Source: Zygnema circumcarinatum
Taxonomy: Eukaryota > Streptophyta > Zygnematophyceae > Zygnematales > Zygnemataceae
Direction of reading: 5' to 3'
Assembly: GCA_037447605.1 (NCBI GenBank)
Contig: CM074820.1
Coordinates: 684,990-709,460, forward strand
DNA: 24,471 nucleotides
Positions 6,866-20,536 of this stretch are shown in pieces; within the stretch, counting starts at the first letter, position 1; each line of letters begins with the position of its first letter. A model generated the notes under the pieces. The model was not told where the DNA came from. It did not search any database and worked only from the letters and a program-made list of their open reading frames with translations. Made by a program: the position numbers and the translations under genes.

Positions 6866-9073
6866 ATGAATAGGATGGAGGGCCAGATCAGTAGGCCGAG
6901 TTCGAAGGATTACACTCAGCCTTGCAAGCATCACACGGCTTGCAGAAACCGCCTCGACTGCAGCTACATGCATTTTGCGAGCTGCAGAGAGGGAGGTTCA
7001 TGCAAAAATTTCGCCTGCACATATGCGCACCCTCCCCCTTGCGAGAAGAGTTCAGATTGCAGGAACCCCACTTGCAAGGCATGGCATAAACCTCAAATGT
7101 GCCGCGACGTACCTTTCTGCAGGAAGGTGGGAAAGGGGACCTGTCCCTATTGGCACCCCCCCATATGTCGGAACGGCGATGCATGCAGAAACAGGGAGCT
7201 TTGCAAGTATGCGCATCCTCCTCCTTGTAGAGCGGGGGCGAATTGTGAGGTCCCGGAATGTACATATTGGCATGAAGGGACTCAGATTCAGAAGGTTCAG
7301 ACACTTCTTTTGAAGAATCCGAGGACGAGTTGCAGATCTGGCGACGCTTGCCGCTTTAAGCATCACTGCAAATATGAGCATCCGAGCGCTAATCTCGTCA
7401 GTGTTGAAGGTGGGCTCAGAATACAAGTTTTTTTTCTTTGGGGTTCATATCTCTTTTCTAGTTAATGTGGCTTTCGCACGAATGCAGCTGCAGGGCTTCA
7501 ATTGTGTTTCGTATTTTGGGTGTTTAGACACTATGGAGGAGAGGGTGTTTTTTTCTTCTGAAGGTTACTTTTTGGCAGATATAGGGCTTGATGAAAGATT
7601 ATAAACTTTGTTAAAGGCTCGAACTAAAAGGTTTCTTTGTGGGTTTTTTGTTGCAGATATTGCTCCCTTCCAGAAACTGCTCACGAAAACTTGCATTTCT
7701 GAATATATCGGCAAAGGCCAGGACGCTCCGGGACTTGCACACACGTGGGGGAGTTGACCCACTTCTCTAACCCTCGTTAAAGGAAAGGACATGAGGTCTC
7801 GATAAAGTCACACGCTTACCATTCATGATGACAATGTGAATTATATAAAACAGATAACTTGAGACAGCTGTCCCACCCCTCTTGCCTTAGCCTTTCTTTT
7901 AAACACCCTCATTTGAATCTTTTTATAAGCTTCTTACTTTTGTGCTTAGGTCCTTTGCCACCAATCCCTCGTGGTTCCCCATGATGCTGATTTTGTCCAT
8001 GTACATTTGATGGCATCATCGCCATCGTGAGACCAATGCCATTTTCCCTTTTTCTTATAAGAAACCCGGATGCTGAATGTGCAGGGGATTCAAAGTAGAG
8101 CGCGTGTACTACATCCTGAACCCCATGGTCGAGCAGCGCTACAAGGAGCATGTGGGGTCTATTAAAAAAAATTTACATGAATGTCCCCTTGTGGCGGGCT
8201 GTGCTACAAGACCCCATCTTCCAAAAGAGGTTGTTGGGAATTTTGACTCCCACGAAGCGCCATTGCTGCATGGGAGTAAGCACAGACTCATTCAGAACAA
8301 GATAATCGACGAAGGTCTGAATACTGAAACTGCGCAGCAGGGCGGCCTCTTTGGGAGGGCGATTTACTTTACGGAGCATTCGAGCAAAGCAGACGAGTAC
8401 ACAGACCCCGATTACAAAGGTCAGTTACAAGGAGAGTTTGCTTTAAAGTTAACTTTGCTTTGTTTGAAAAAGGACGTGCAGGGAGAGTTTTAGAGAGAAT
8501 AAAGAGGACTTAAATTTGGTGGTTTTGTTTTCTGCGGCAGGGAGGCATGCCGTACTGCTTTCGAAAGTCTATGTTGGGTGGCCCCACCAGGCGACACGTG
8601 GCAGCCACAGCTTGACCACCCCGCCTTGTGTGCAGCAATGCACGGCGGCGACATGCAGTCACATGCGTCATGACTCGATCATTGGCCTCACGAAGGTGGG
8701 CACACACTTCTGGGGTTGTTCGTACATTGTTTCTAGAGCTCTTGTTGTTCTCGTTGGTGTTCCCTGGTCTAACGGTTGTTGATGTTGTTCTTCCATTGTA
8801 GTTTTGATTGTTATTCTTGTTACATCGTTCAAAGGGTTGTCATTGTTGTTGTTGTTGCATGGATCAAATGTTCACACTTGGTGTTGTATGGCCTTGTTGT
8901 TCCTTTGACCTTAACAAGCAAATGGCCCATTTCTTCATGTTTACGACACTGTGGGTGCGATGGCGATGCAGAGCGACACGCCGGCGGCGTATCTGAACAA
9001 GTACCGCGAGTTTTGCGTGTATGACGGCCGGCAGTGCATGGCCCTCTACCTCATCCACTACCACCGAGTGTAG
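6866..9073 (+). CDS. Seven-finger CCCH (Nab2-type) protein fused to a PARP ADP-ribosyltransferase domain
   Basis: Five exons: 6866-7409, 7657-7744, 8085-8419, 8541-8695 and 8972-9073. All introns are GT-AG and phases match (1, 2, 1, 0), giving 407 residues. The start may instead be the ATG at 6875, which has a better context. CX5CX4-7CX3H fingers lie at residues 20-36, 40-55, 59-74, 79-97, 101-117, 121-136 and 156-172, most with 3-residue linkers. A PARP catalytic fold runs from about 183 to the end: the HG[TS] motif with H273 (LLHGSK), GGLFGRAIYF with Y305, SSKADEY, and the C-terminal YREFCVYD with E387. The triad is therefore H-Y-E, which in PARP1 and tankyrases goes with chain-forming activity. 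Animal CCCH-PARPs (PARP7, PARP12, PARP13) lack this Glu. NAD+-dependent ADP-ribosylation of proteins or RNA at RNA-bound sites is inferred. No WWE, macro or other domain is visible. An ATAAAA signal follows 13 bases after the stop. Confidence 0.9.
7771..7812 (+). repeat. Relict of the 45-bp minisatellite in intron 2 of the CCCH-PARP gene
   Basis: CCCTCGTTAAAGGAAAGGAC followed by ATGAGGTCTCGATAAAGTCA resembles parts of two minisatellite units (CCCTTGTTAAAGTCAATACC ATG... and CTCGATAAAGTCAA), with an internal deletion. It lies just downstream of the exon 2 donor. Confidence 0.45.
8735..8880 (+). repeat. TTG-rich microsatellite in intron 4 of the CCCH-PARP gene
   Basis: Imperfect TTG/TTC trinucleotide repeats, including a TTGTTGTTGTTG run near 8843, lie within the 8696-8971 intron. 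No coding sense in this position, since the flanking exons join in phase without it. Confidence 0.6.
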
Positions 9074-9137
9074 AAAAACACATGCAATAAAAGCCCGGAT
9101 TCTGCACAAGCTTAGACCAATTAGGAGCCTCAAGTGT

Positions 9138-9337
<200 letters not shown>

Positions 9338-9493
9338 TCAGATTGACAGAGCCTTTATGAAATCTCTCTTTCCTGTACATGAATGAATGATGATCTGTGA
9401 TGGTGACCCGCCCCCTATCCCTCGAATCCTTCAAAAAAAATGGTACTTGGATTATAGCACTCAGATTCAAGAACGTCCTCGCCCTTTGTTAAC

Positions 9494-9669
9494 CTTCTTT
9501 AGGCTTAGCGCCGTTGAAGGTCGGGGCCTTCAAGCGGTTGAAGATTTGCGTAAAGACCATGAGCCCCCCCCTATCAACAAAAGCGATTCGCACGCTCTCC
9601 CACGTCTCCTTCTCACTATCAGTAATCACAGGCCGCATCTTGGAAGCCCTCACATTACACAGCTCCTGC
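9494..9669 (-). other. Exon-like block on the minus strand, unidentified
   Basis: After an AG acceptor (GGTTGCAG) the minus strand reads ELCNVRASKMRPVITDSEKE and on through VRIAFVDRGGLMVFTQIFNR, with codon use and amino-acid composition that look protein-coding. It ends near a GTTAAC that could be a weak donor. No family recognised and no start codon seen. It could be an internal exon of a minus-strand gene or a decayed gene fragment. Confidence 0.3.
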
Positions 9670-9828
9670 AACCTTCAATCCATCTAACCCCAAAACGTCT
9701 CCTTCAATAATGAATGTTTCAATGGTCTTATTTCATAAACATGCTGAAAAAAGAAAAGCAATATTAAGCAGTAAATAGGAAGGTGGGCCCCGCTAAGGAA
9801 GGTGGATAATAAAGCTCTCACCTTGCAG

Positions 9829-10187
9829 GGGAAAGGAGCGCGGAAACACTGACAGGAATCGCAACTTCCGTTGAGATTTCCTGCATCGTTGGCATGGAAT
9901 CACATGGAGCACATGAAAGTCCATCTCTTGGAGAATTTAGACAAGCCAAAAAGGCCCATCACTGCATCCATGGCAACACAAACTACGCATCATCTTATGA
10001 TTTTGAGGGATCAGAAATGTATGGTCTACACAGTTGTGAACCACTGTGTATGCAGCCGTGCATACAGCAGCGTATGCTCCGATTAAAGGAAGACTTTACG
10101 AGCCGTATGGACTGCCTAGAAGAGAGATTTGTGACTTTCTTTGAATGGCATGATGCAAGACCAGGTGAAGATGATTCCAAATTCTGA
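9829..10187 (+). other. Exon-like block on the plus strand, unidentified
   Basis: A good acceptor (AAAGCTCTCACCTTGCAG, ending 9828) opens a frame that runs 118 codons to TGA at 10185-10187. It contains an in-frame ATG at 9894 (MESHGAHESPSLGEF...) and a charged segment near the end (RLKEDFTSRMDCLEERFVTF). A GTGAAG donor at 10165 is an alternative end. The middle is rich in Cys, His and Met but shows no regular finger spacing. Possibly the last exon of a plus-strand gene whose other exons are not identified. Confidence 0.35.
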
Positions 10188-10330
10188 ATGCAGCACACAT
10201 TTCAAAGAACACCTCAAACACAACATTCAGAAGAGTGCAGATAGAGGTTCTGATATCAACCTTTCGCTTGACCTGCCCTCATTATCTGCCTTCCCCCGTC
10301 TCTAAGCGCACAGAGAGAGAAAAAGAAAAT

Positions 10331-10608
10331 GTGGGGAGGGGGAGGGGGAGGGGAGGGAGAGGGGGAGGGGAGGGGGAGGGAGAGGGGAGGGGGGAGGGGA
10401 GGGGGAGGGGAGGGGAGGGGGAGGGGAGGGGGAGGGGGAGGGGAGGGGGGAGGGGAGGGGGAGGGGAGGGGGAGGGGGAGGGGAGGGGGAGGGGGAGGGG
10501 AGGGAGGGGGAGGGGAGGGGGAGGGGGAGGGGAGGGGGAGGGGAGGGGAGGGGGAGGGGGACGGGGAGGGGGAGGGGAGGGGGAGGGGAGGGAGGGAGAG
10601 GGGGAGGG
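10331..10608 (+). repeat. Homopurine G-rich (GGGGGA/GGGGA)n tract, quadruplex-prone
   Basis: About 278 bases almost entirely of G runs (three to six G) separated by single A, with one T near the start and one C at 10562. Such a strand can form G-quadruplexes or triplex (H-DNA). The Gly/Glu/Arg or Pro/Ser/Leu frames through it are artefacts. It lies about 0.7 kb upstream of the RPS14 start codon. Confidence 0.92.
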
Positions 10609-10645
10609 ATGAGAGCCAGAGGGGGAGAGAGGTGGGACTGCTCAC

Positions 10646-10940
10646 CTCCTCCGTGGTGCCTGTATAGCACAGCAAGCAGTACACCTCCTGCTCCGCTTCA
10701 AGGTGAGGTGTTACGCTAAAAAATCTTCCGCATGTTCTCAAATTGCAATACACGTTGTAAAATTCCAAATTGCTGCACAGGCGCTTTTCTCTTAAAGGGG
10801 GAAACTGTTCACAGAACTGGACCCATGGAATAATTTCAACAGCCGGGGCAGAAACAAAAGCTTGCTTTCGCTTTTCTGAAGCCATTCCTTCAGAATTTGA
10901 TGGAAATCTATCGGCAGAATCTTCTGCACTTCCTGAAGAT
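10646..10940. other. Exon-like block, strand ambiguous
   Basis: Minus-strand reading: acceptor ...CACATCTTCAG (exon from 10932), then GSAEDSADRFPSNSEGMASE through LCYTGTTEE to a GTGAGC donor at 10645-10640. Plus-strand reading: a small exon ending ...CGCTTCAAG at a GTGAGG donor (10702), then acceptor GCTGCACAG and a frame to a GTGAGC donor at 10941. Both have reasonable splice signals. The minus reading gives the longer continuous frame and would be divergent from RPS14. Neither product is recognised. Confidence 0.3.
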
Positions 10941-11027
10941 GTGAGCAAAATTGTTTCAAGAAAATCGCCCAACAGTTTTATTCAAGACACATCTCTGTCA
11001 TATTCTACAATACTCCAACTCAACCCC

Positions 11028-11119
11028 AAACCCTAAAACCCCAAACCCTAAAAACCCAACCCTACCCCAAACCCTAAAAAGGACCTGAACCCTGGAGGGC
11101 AGAGCTCTGCGAACCCTAA
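11028..11119 (+). promoter_or_regulatory. Telo-box cluster in the RPS14 promoter
   Basis: AAACCCTAA occurs at 11028-11036, 11043-11051 and 11069-11077, and a shorter AACCCTAA at 11112-11119. This is about 195-285 bases upstream of the RPS14 start codon. Telo-boxes are a known feature of promoters of ribosomal-protein and other translation genes in plants, usually together with site II elements. The spacing and the copies interrupted by other sequence argue against telomeric DNA. Confidence 0.75.
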
Positions 11120-11312
11120 AACGCATCCTGGAGCAGAGGGGGTACGGCGAATCGCCGTTCAATCCCAGCCGTCGATGCGGAGAAATCGTTGGATCGGACG
11201 GTTGAGCGCGGCCCTCCCCCGGAACAAAGAGCGGCGCGCGCCCTAATGTGCGCTCTCTCCGCCGAACGATTCCGCGCTCGCCCTCTGCGGGGAAAGGGAG
11301 GCATCCGCCGCC

Positions 11313-15675
<4,363 letters not shown>

Positions 15676-15901
15676 GGGGCAGACGGAGAACGGAACGGGA
15701 TGCGTACATGGAACGGGTGTCGGCTCATGCACGGAACTGTTCGCCTTTGTGTGCTTTCCTGCGTGTACATCTCTCATTAATGAAATGGTAGTGGAGCCAA
15801 CTTCACCCTCTTCGCTATGCCCCCTCTCCCTCTCGGCCCCCCTCCCCCACACCCCTGTCGCTCCTTCGTTCTCTTCCTATCCCGTCCCCCTCTCACTTTC
15901 C

Positions 15902-16276
15902 GAAGCCTCTTGTTTCATCTCCTCTCCCCCCCTCTCTTTCTGAAGCGTCTTGTTTCATCTCCTCTCCCCCCCTCTCTCTTTCTGAAGCCTCTTGTTACAT
16001 CTCCTCTCCCCCCCTCTCTCTTTCTGAAGCCTCTTGTTTCATCACCTCTCCCCCCCTCTTTCTTTCTGAAGCCTCTTGTTTCATCTCCTCTCCCCCCCTC
16101 TCTCGTTCTGAAGCCTCTTGTTTCATCTCCTCTCCCCCCCTCTCTCTTTCTGAAGCCTCTTGTTTCATCTCCTCTTCCCCCCTCTCTCTTTCTGAAGCCT
16201 CTTGTTTCATCTCTTCTCAACCCCTCCCTCTTTCTGAAGCCTCTTGCTCCATCTCCTCTCACCCCCTCTCTCTTCT
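15902..16276. repeat. 42-bp minisatellite, nine copies, downstream of RPS14
   Basis: Units begin (GAAGC) at 15902, 15942, 15983, 16026, 16068, 16110, 16152, 16194 and 16236. The unit opens GAAGCCTCTTGTTTCATCTC and continues CTCTCCCCCCCTCTCTCTTTCT. On the minus strand it encodes a 14-residue repeat (GFRKREGGRGDETR), but there is no other sign of a gene. It starts 227 bases after the RPS14 stop. Confidence 0.92.
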
Positions 16277-17043
16277 CTTCTCCTCCCAGTCTCTCCTTCT
16301 CTCCTTGTCTCTCCTTCCCTCCTTATCTTGCTACTCCGCTGTGACTGCATCCATGATGGGTCTTTTGTGGATAGCATACATGAGGTCTGGCGTACCCGTA
16401 CGCGTTTTCTTTATTTTGGACAATGGCGTTAGAATTCAGAAATTCGTATTCATGAGATGTGCTGGCTTTTCTTGGGAGGCATTTCTTGTTTTTTTAGTCC
16501 ACGTGCTTGCATTCTTCCATTTTCATTTGAAGAAAAAGAAAACCGAATTGAGAGTCCTTCAGGATAGAAAAAGAAAGTGAAAGACCAAAGCGAAGACCAA
16601 ATACTCGAAACCGAAAACTGGGACATTACTCCATTATTTCTTTTGCCACATGCCCGCGACAAGTAGGCCACCATGCGGTTATGTCCACCACTGAGAGTCA
16701 GACAGACACAGATAGACAGATAGGCGGATATGTTCATATAGACAGCCTGACAAACACTGATTGATATTACTTAAAGACATACACTTGGTCACAGAGACAG
16801 ACACACACACAGCACACAGAAGACACATATAGACACAGACAGCCAGAGACAATACAGGAACAAAGAGCGGCACACACAGACATCAGAGGTGCTACTAACA
16901 ATCAAAGACATGGAGCTCCAGCTAGGGCACCCTGCGGCACACGCTAAACAGAACAATAATTTGCATGGAAAGCGAAATTCTCACACGCACACGGGGAGGG
17001 CTGGCTCTGGGAAGAAGCAATCAGGCACTCCATTTATGTGTCA
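16277..17043. other. Spacer with CAGACA-type repeats
   Basis: No supportable gene. At 16690-16880 the plus strand is rich in CAGACA, ACACAC and AGACAG words. It probably includes the 3'-UTR of the minus-strand membrane-protein gene that ends at 17044. Confidence 0.55.
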
Positions 17044-17799
17044 TCAGGACAGGGAGCTGCTGGCAGATGCTTCCCATCTCCTGGAGAACAGCATTCGAGT
17101 CCGCTTGTCTACTTCGTACTTGTAACACAACACTGTGATGAAAAAACTAATGCAGATCGGTATTGCAAAAGAGCTCAGCTCGTGGTTTCCCTTGAACATG
17201 AAAACAGACAGGAGCAATCCTACGCCCACTAGCCCCCGGTACAAGTAGCTGTAAAAGGGAGAGTGGTACCGGAAGGTAGCAAATCCGATGAAGGCTACCG
17301 CCAGCCTAACAATCGCAGTGAAGTTCGGCTCTAACCTCCGATAAGCATCGACAGCTAATCCTATCCACACTAAAGTGGTATCCACTAAAATGTAGCCTTC
17401 TCTGTGTGATATGTACCACTCTGCCAAGACGGATGTTGTGACTGCATGTGCGGCTCCCACTGAAGTGAGAGCGAAAGGAATCCAGAGGCCCGGGCAATCC
17501 TCTTCGCCTGCTTCCAGCTTGGGGACCCATGGAAGAAGCAATCCCTTCCCTCGGAGGCAGTTCCAAAGGTATCGAAAGGACAGCACTATCATTAAAGTCA
17601 TCCTGAACACACCCATCCAGAAGTCGTACTGCACTGCTTCCATATTTAGCTGCCGAACGTACGCTTCCTCCATCCTTGAATTGCCGAAATAGAGCATAAA
17701 TCTGCGCCATCCTGGTACTTGATAATCGCGGAATCTCCAAGGAACTTGCCTTCCGTGATGCTGGTTTTCAGAGGCAAGCAGAGAAGTGGGGTCTGCCAT
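17044..17799 (-). CDS. Six-helix membrane protein, unidentified
   Basis: From the ATG at 17799 (MADPTSLLASENQHH) the frame gives 251 residues. After a hydrophilic N-terminus of about 65 residues there are six hydrophobic segments, near residues 70-90, 115-140, 147-167, 175-192, 197-215 and 219-240. A charged end follows (YEVDKRTRMLFSRRW, then a Ser-rich tail). Arg/Lys/Glu lie between helices. A strong acceptor (TTTTGTTTTAACAG) lies five bases before the ATG, so an upstream intron exists, in the 5'-UTR or between coding exons. The layout of six helices followed by a short charged segment recalls membrane anchors of cyclases or sensor kinases, but no catalytic domain is seen. I do not recognise the family. 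A splice donor near the end could change the C-terminus. Confidence 0.6.
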   Translation of the reverse strand: MADPTSLLASENQHHGRQVPWRFRDYQVPGWRRFMLYFGNSRMEEAYVRQLNMEAVQYDFWMGVFRMTLMIVLSFRYLWNCLRGKGLLLPWVPKLEAGEEDCPGLWIPFALTSVGAAHAVTTSVLAEWYISHREGYILVDTTLVWIGLAVDAYRRLEPNFTAIVRLAVAFIGFATFRYHSPFYSYLYRGLVGVGLLLSVFMFKGNHELSSFAIPICISFFITVLCYKYEVDKRTRMLFSRRWEASASSSLS

Positions 17800-18940
17800 T
17801 AAATCTGTTAAAACAAAAAAAAAAATCAGCATGCATGAGTCACTCGTGATCGGTCAGCTGAGCTCAGATCGAGATGCTTCCTAGAAGAATATAACATAGA
17901 ACACGTAAAGTTGAGAGTCTAGAGGTTACTTTTGGCATGTCTGATCCGAAACATGACGTGTTCTAGATCAAGAGTAGGTTGAATGAGAAACAATTTACTG
18001 GAAGATGGGGTCTGAAGGCTTACAGCTAGATAATTAAGCCAATTCAGCAGGAAAAAAAATAAGTTTTCCTGCTCCAAGCAATCACGAAGAGCTTGTAAGC
18101 ATCCTCCCAACTTTTCCAAGGCGAGCCAATTTGAAAAAACAAAAAAAAACTCATCTAAGGTTCGTGAAGAAGCGAAAGGTTGTTTCCTGACTATAAATGA
18201 CCAAGACTGGCTAGCTAACGCAAAATAGCCTGTAAAACATCAGCTTGCTTTACTAACGTCAACATTACAAGTTGTGAGCAAACTTCCTATCTTCATAAGT
18301 GTCTGCTTTTTAATTTGAACCAGAGCTCAAAACTGAGACCAGAAAAGTTGAAATCGAAGTCAAAATCTTTGAAAAACAGCCTGCTTGTTCAGTCCGTAAA
18401 AAATTAGGATGTGGAGGTCCTTCCTCCAAACCACCTGGCACAGAAACTCAAGCAGTCTTCTCAACAGAAAAGAAAACAAATCATCAAACATCAAGCATCA
18501 AACATAAAATATTCGATAAGGGACGCATGCAAGATGCAGCACTGCCTCTACATTTTACAGGAGATGCATCCAAATTCATCCACCTCCAATCCACTTTCCA
18601 TTCCCACCTTTCAGCAATTCATACATATTGATCCTGAAGCGGCCGATACCTTTCCTCCGCTCTCTCTCCTCTATCTCCCTCACCTGTTTCGGCCCCTGTA
18701 GACACTCCACCCCTGTTTCAGAAATACTCAGCTGCAAAGCTCGGTTCCTTCACCATCTGCTTGCTTCAGATTCAGGTTCACAATCAGTTCAGAATTAGAC
18801 TTCATAATTGGCAGGAAATAACCACATTCCAGAACCTGCAGATTTCGCTTGTTGCTCCTTCAAAAGTCCTGCAAAGCTGTCACTGAGCGGAGGGAGAATA
18901 TTGGAGAGGATGCAGGAAGGGCCCTTTGTAGTTGTCTCCA
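17800..18940. other. Spacer upstream of the membrane-protein gene, no clear gene
   Basis: The sequence is of mixed, higher complexity but no frame is convincing. A minus-strand frame at 18119-17919 (EKLGGCLQALRDCLEQENLF...) could be an upstream exon of the membrane-protein gene, without support beyond being open. Confidence 0.4.
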
Positions 18941-18962
18941 ATACGACAGTCAGCTAACAGGA

Positions 18963-19440
18963 ACGTACAAACTTCGTACGGTACGATCCCACTTCCCTCT
19001 GGTCTACAACTGGCTACCGTACGGTACTTTTTCGTACGGGCGAATCGACTGATCCACCAGGGCGGGAATTGGAACAAAAGTAGAATCCAATCGTATAATA
19101 TTCTCTTATCTGTACTGCACAAACTTTCAAGGGTTCCTTTTTTTTTTTTTTTTTTTTTCAAAACAGTGGGTTTTTTTTAAATGGTGTCTTATCCATGTAC
19201 ATTTTTTTTGAATGGCATCGCCGTTGCGAGGACAACGCAATATCTATTTTCTCTTTTGGTCCTTTCGAGCCAATTTTTTACTTCTTTTTTGTCATGCATG
19301 CATTCGTCCTTCTGGTCAAAGATGTGACTTCTGGTTCTACAAGTACTGTTGTCGTCTGCCGTACAGACAAAAATTTCACGACGATACAAGGCTGTACAAT
19401 AATGTACGGTATAGTACATCATGGTACGGTAATGTACGGT
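18963..19440. repeat. GTAC/CGTACGG palindrome-rich segment
   Basis: Clusters of CGTACGG, GGTACGG and GTACGGTA words occur at 18963-18987 (CGTACAAACTTCGTACGGTA), 19015-19040 (ACCGTACGGTACTTTTTCGT) and 19358-19440 (AATGTACGGTATAGTACATC and further). A 22-base poly(T) lies at about 19137. This may be a decayed transposon with self-complementary ends; no element boundary is proved. Confidence 0.45.
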
Positions 19441-19574
19441 GAATTCATGTTGTCCTCCGAAATTCCGCAACGGCAAAATCATGTTTTTGTCAAGTGGAGG
19501 GCGGAGAATTTCTGGTGGATGTCGTTGGTACATGTGTACGGCGTGGCAGCAAAAAAAAAACTTGTGGGGCGACG

Positions 19575-20096
19575 AGCCAATCAGGGCATCCAAAACTTGA
19601 GCGCAGCCAATCAGAGCGCGTCGGACCGCGGTATTTTCCGCTTGAAGTGAACGAAAAAAGAAATTCGTGGATAAATTGCGGCAGATTCTAGGGAGATTCT
19701 ATGAACAATCCAAGTAAGTACGAATCTTATGTACGGACTGGGGCAAAACGCCAATTGGATTCTGTTTCCTTCCGGCGGCTGCTGACACGCGTCAGTCGGA
19801 GCGCGCCTCCTATCCGGATAACGATAATGTAGCGTAACGGAGCTGCGCTCGACGGATCCGCGTCCGTTCAGTTGTACTTGACATATTCATATTCAGTGTC
19901 ACGGACCGGCATAATCCAGGAGTTGCCGACGGAAAATGCGAGAAGGCGGCGCCATGTGTTGGCGGCCCACGGAACAGCACACCATCCAGCTAGGCGCACT
20001 CGGAAGCGCCGCAACATGCCGCCGATTGTCATCAGTTGACCAATCCGAAGGCTCCACGCAGTCAGTCAGGCCACTCAGTGGGCAGTTGGCCAATCA
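19575..20096 (+). promoter_or_regulatory. CCAAT-box cluster
   Basis: GCCAATCAG occurs at about 19576, 19608 and 20089, with ACCAATCCG at 20039. These are NF-Y-type boxes. They lie 440-960 bases upstream of the gag-like ORF at 20537 and could be its promoter or part of an LTR of that element. A TATTTAAG motif near 20195 is a possible TATA variant. Confidence 0.4.
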
Positions 20097-20536
20097 GGGA
20101 CTGTCACTGCTAAGGCTCAAGATCTATTGTCGGCGCTAAGTAGATGGGATGTCAGTGATGCTAGTTTGTCTTTTAGTGTTGGGCTTAGTATTTGTATTTA
20201 AGCTGTGTGGTTTGGTTGTCTTGTTCTTTTCTTTTCTTCCTCTTCGATGTTAATGTGATGCTAAGTGAGAGAGAGAGAGAGTTCCATGGCATAGAGAGAG
20301 AGAGAGAAAGAAAGAGTCTTCTTGCTGATAGCATTTAGACATCCCATTCAGCCCAGCCAGACAAAGATTCAAGTGAGAAGACGCTTTCATTGTAATGACA
20401 ATCCCCAGCCAACCGCTGGCTGGGGTGAGTTTCCAAAATACCACCTTTATCTAAGTTGAGTCCTGTTTTCCCCTTGCTGTCACTATGCCAAGCTACCATC
20501 TTGTGCTATCCTGCCTTACATTCCTCCTAATGACCG

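Noticed and set aside
11028-11119. Telomeric DNA
   Set aside because: Only three full AAACCCTAA copies and one partial copy, separated by other sequence, directly upstream of a ribosomal-protein gene; a promoter telo-box cluster explains it better.
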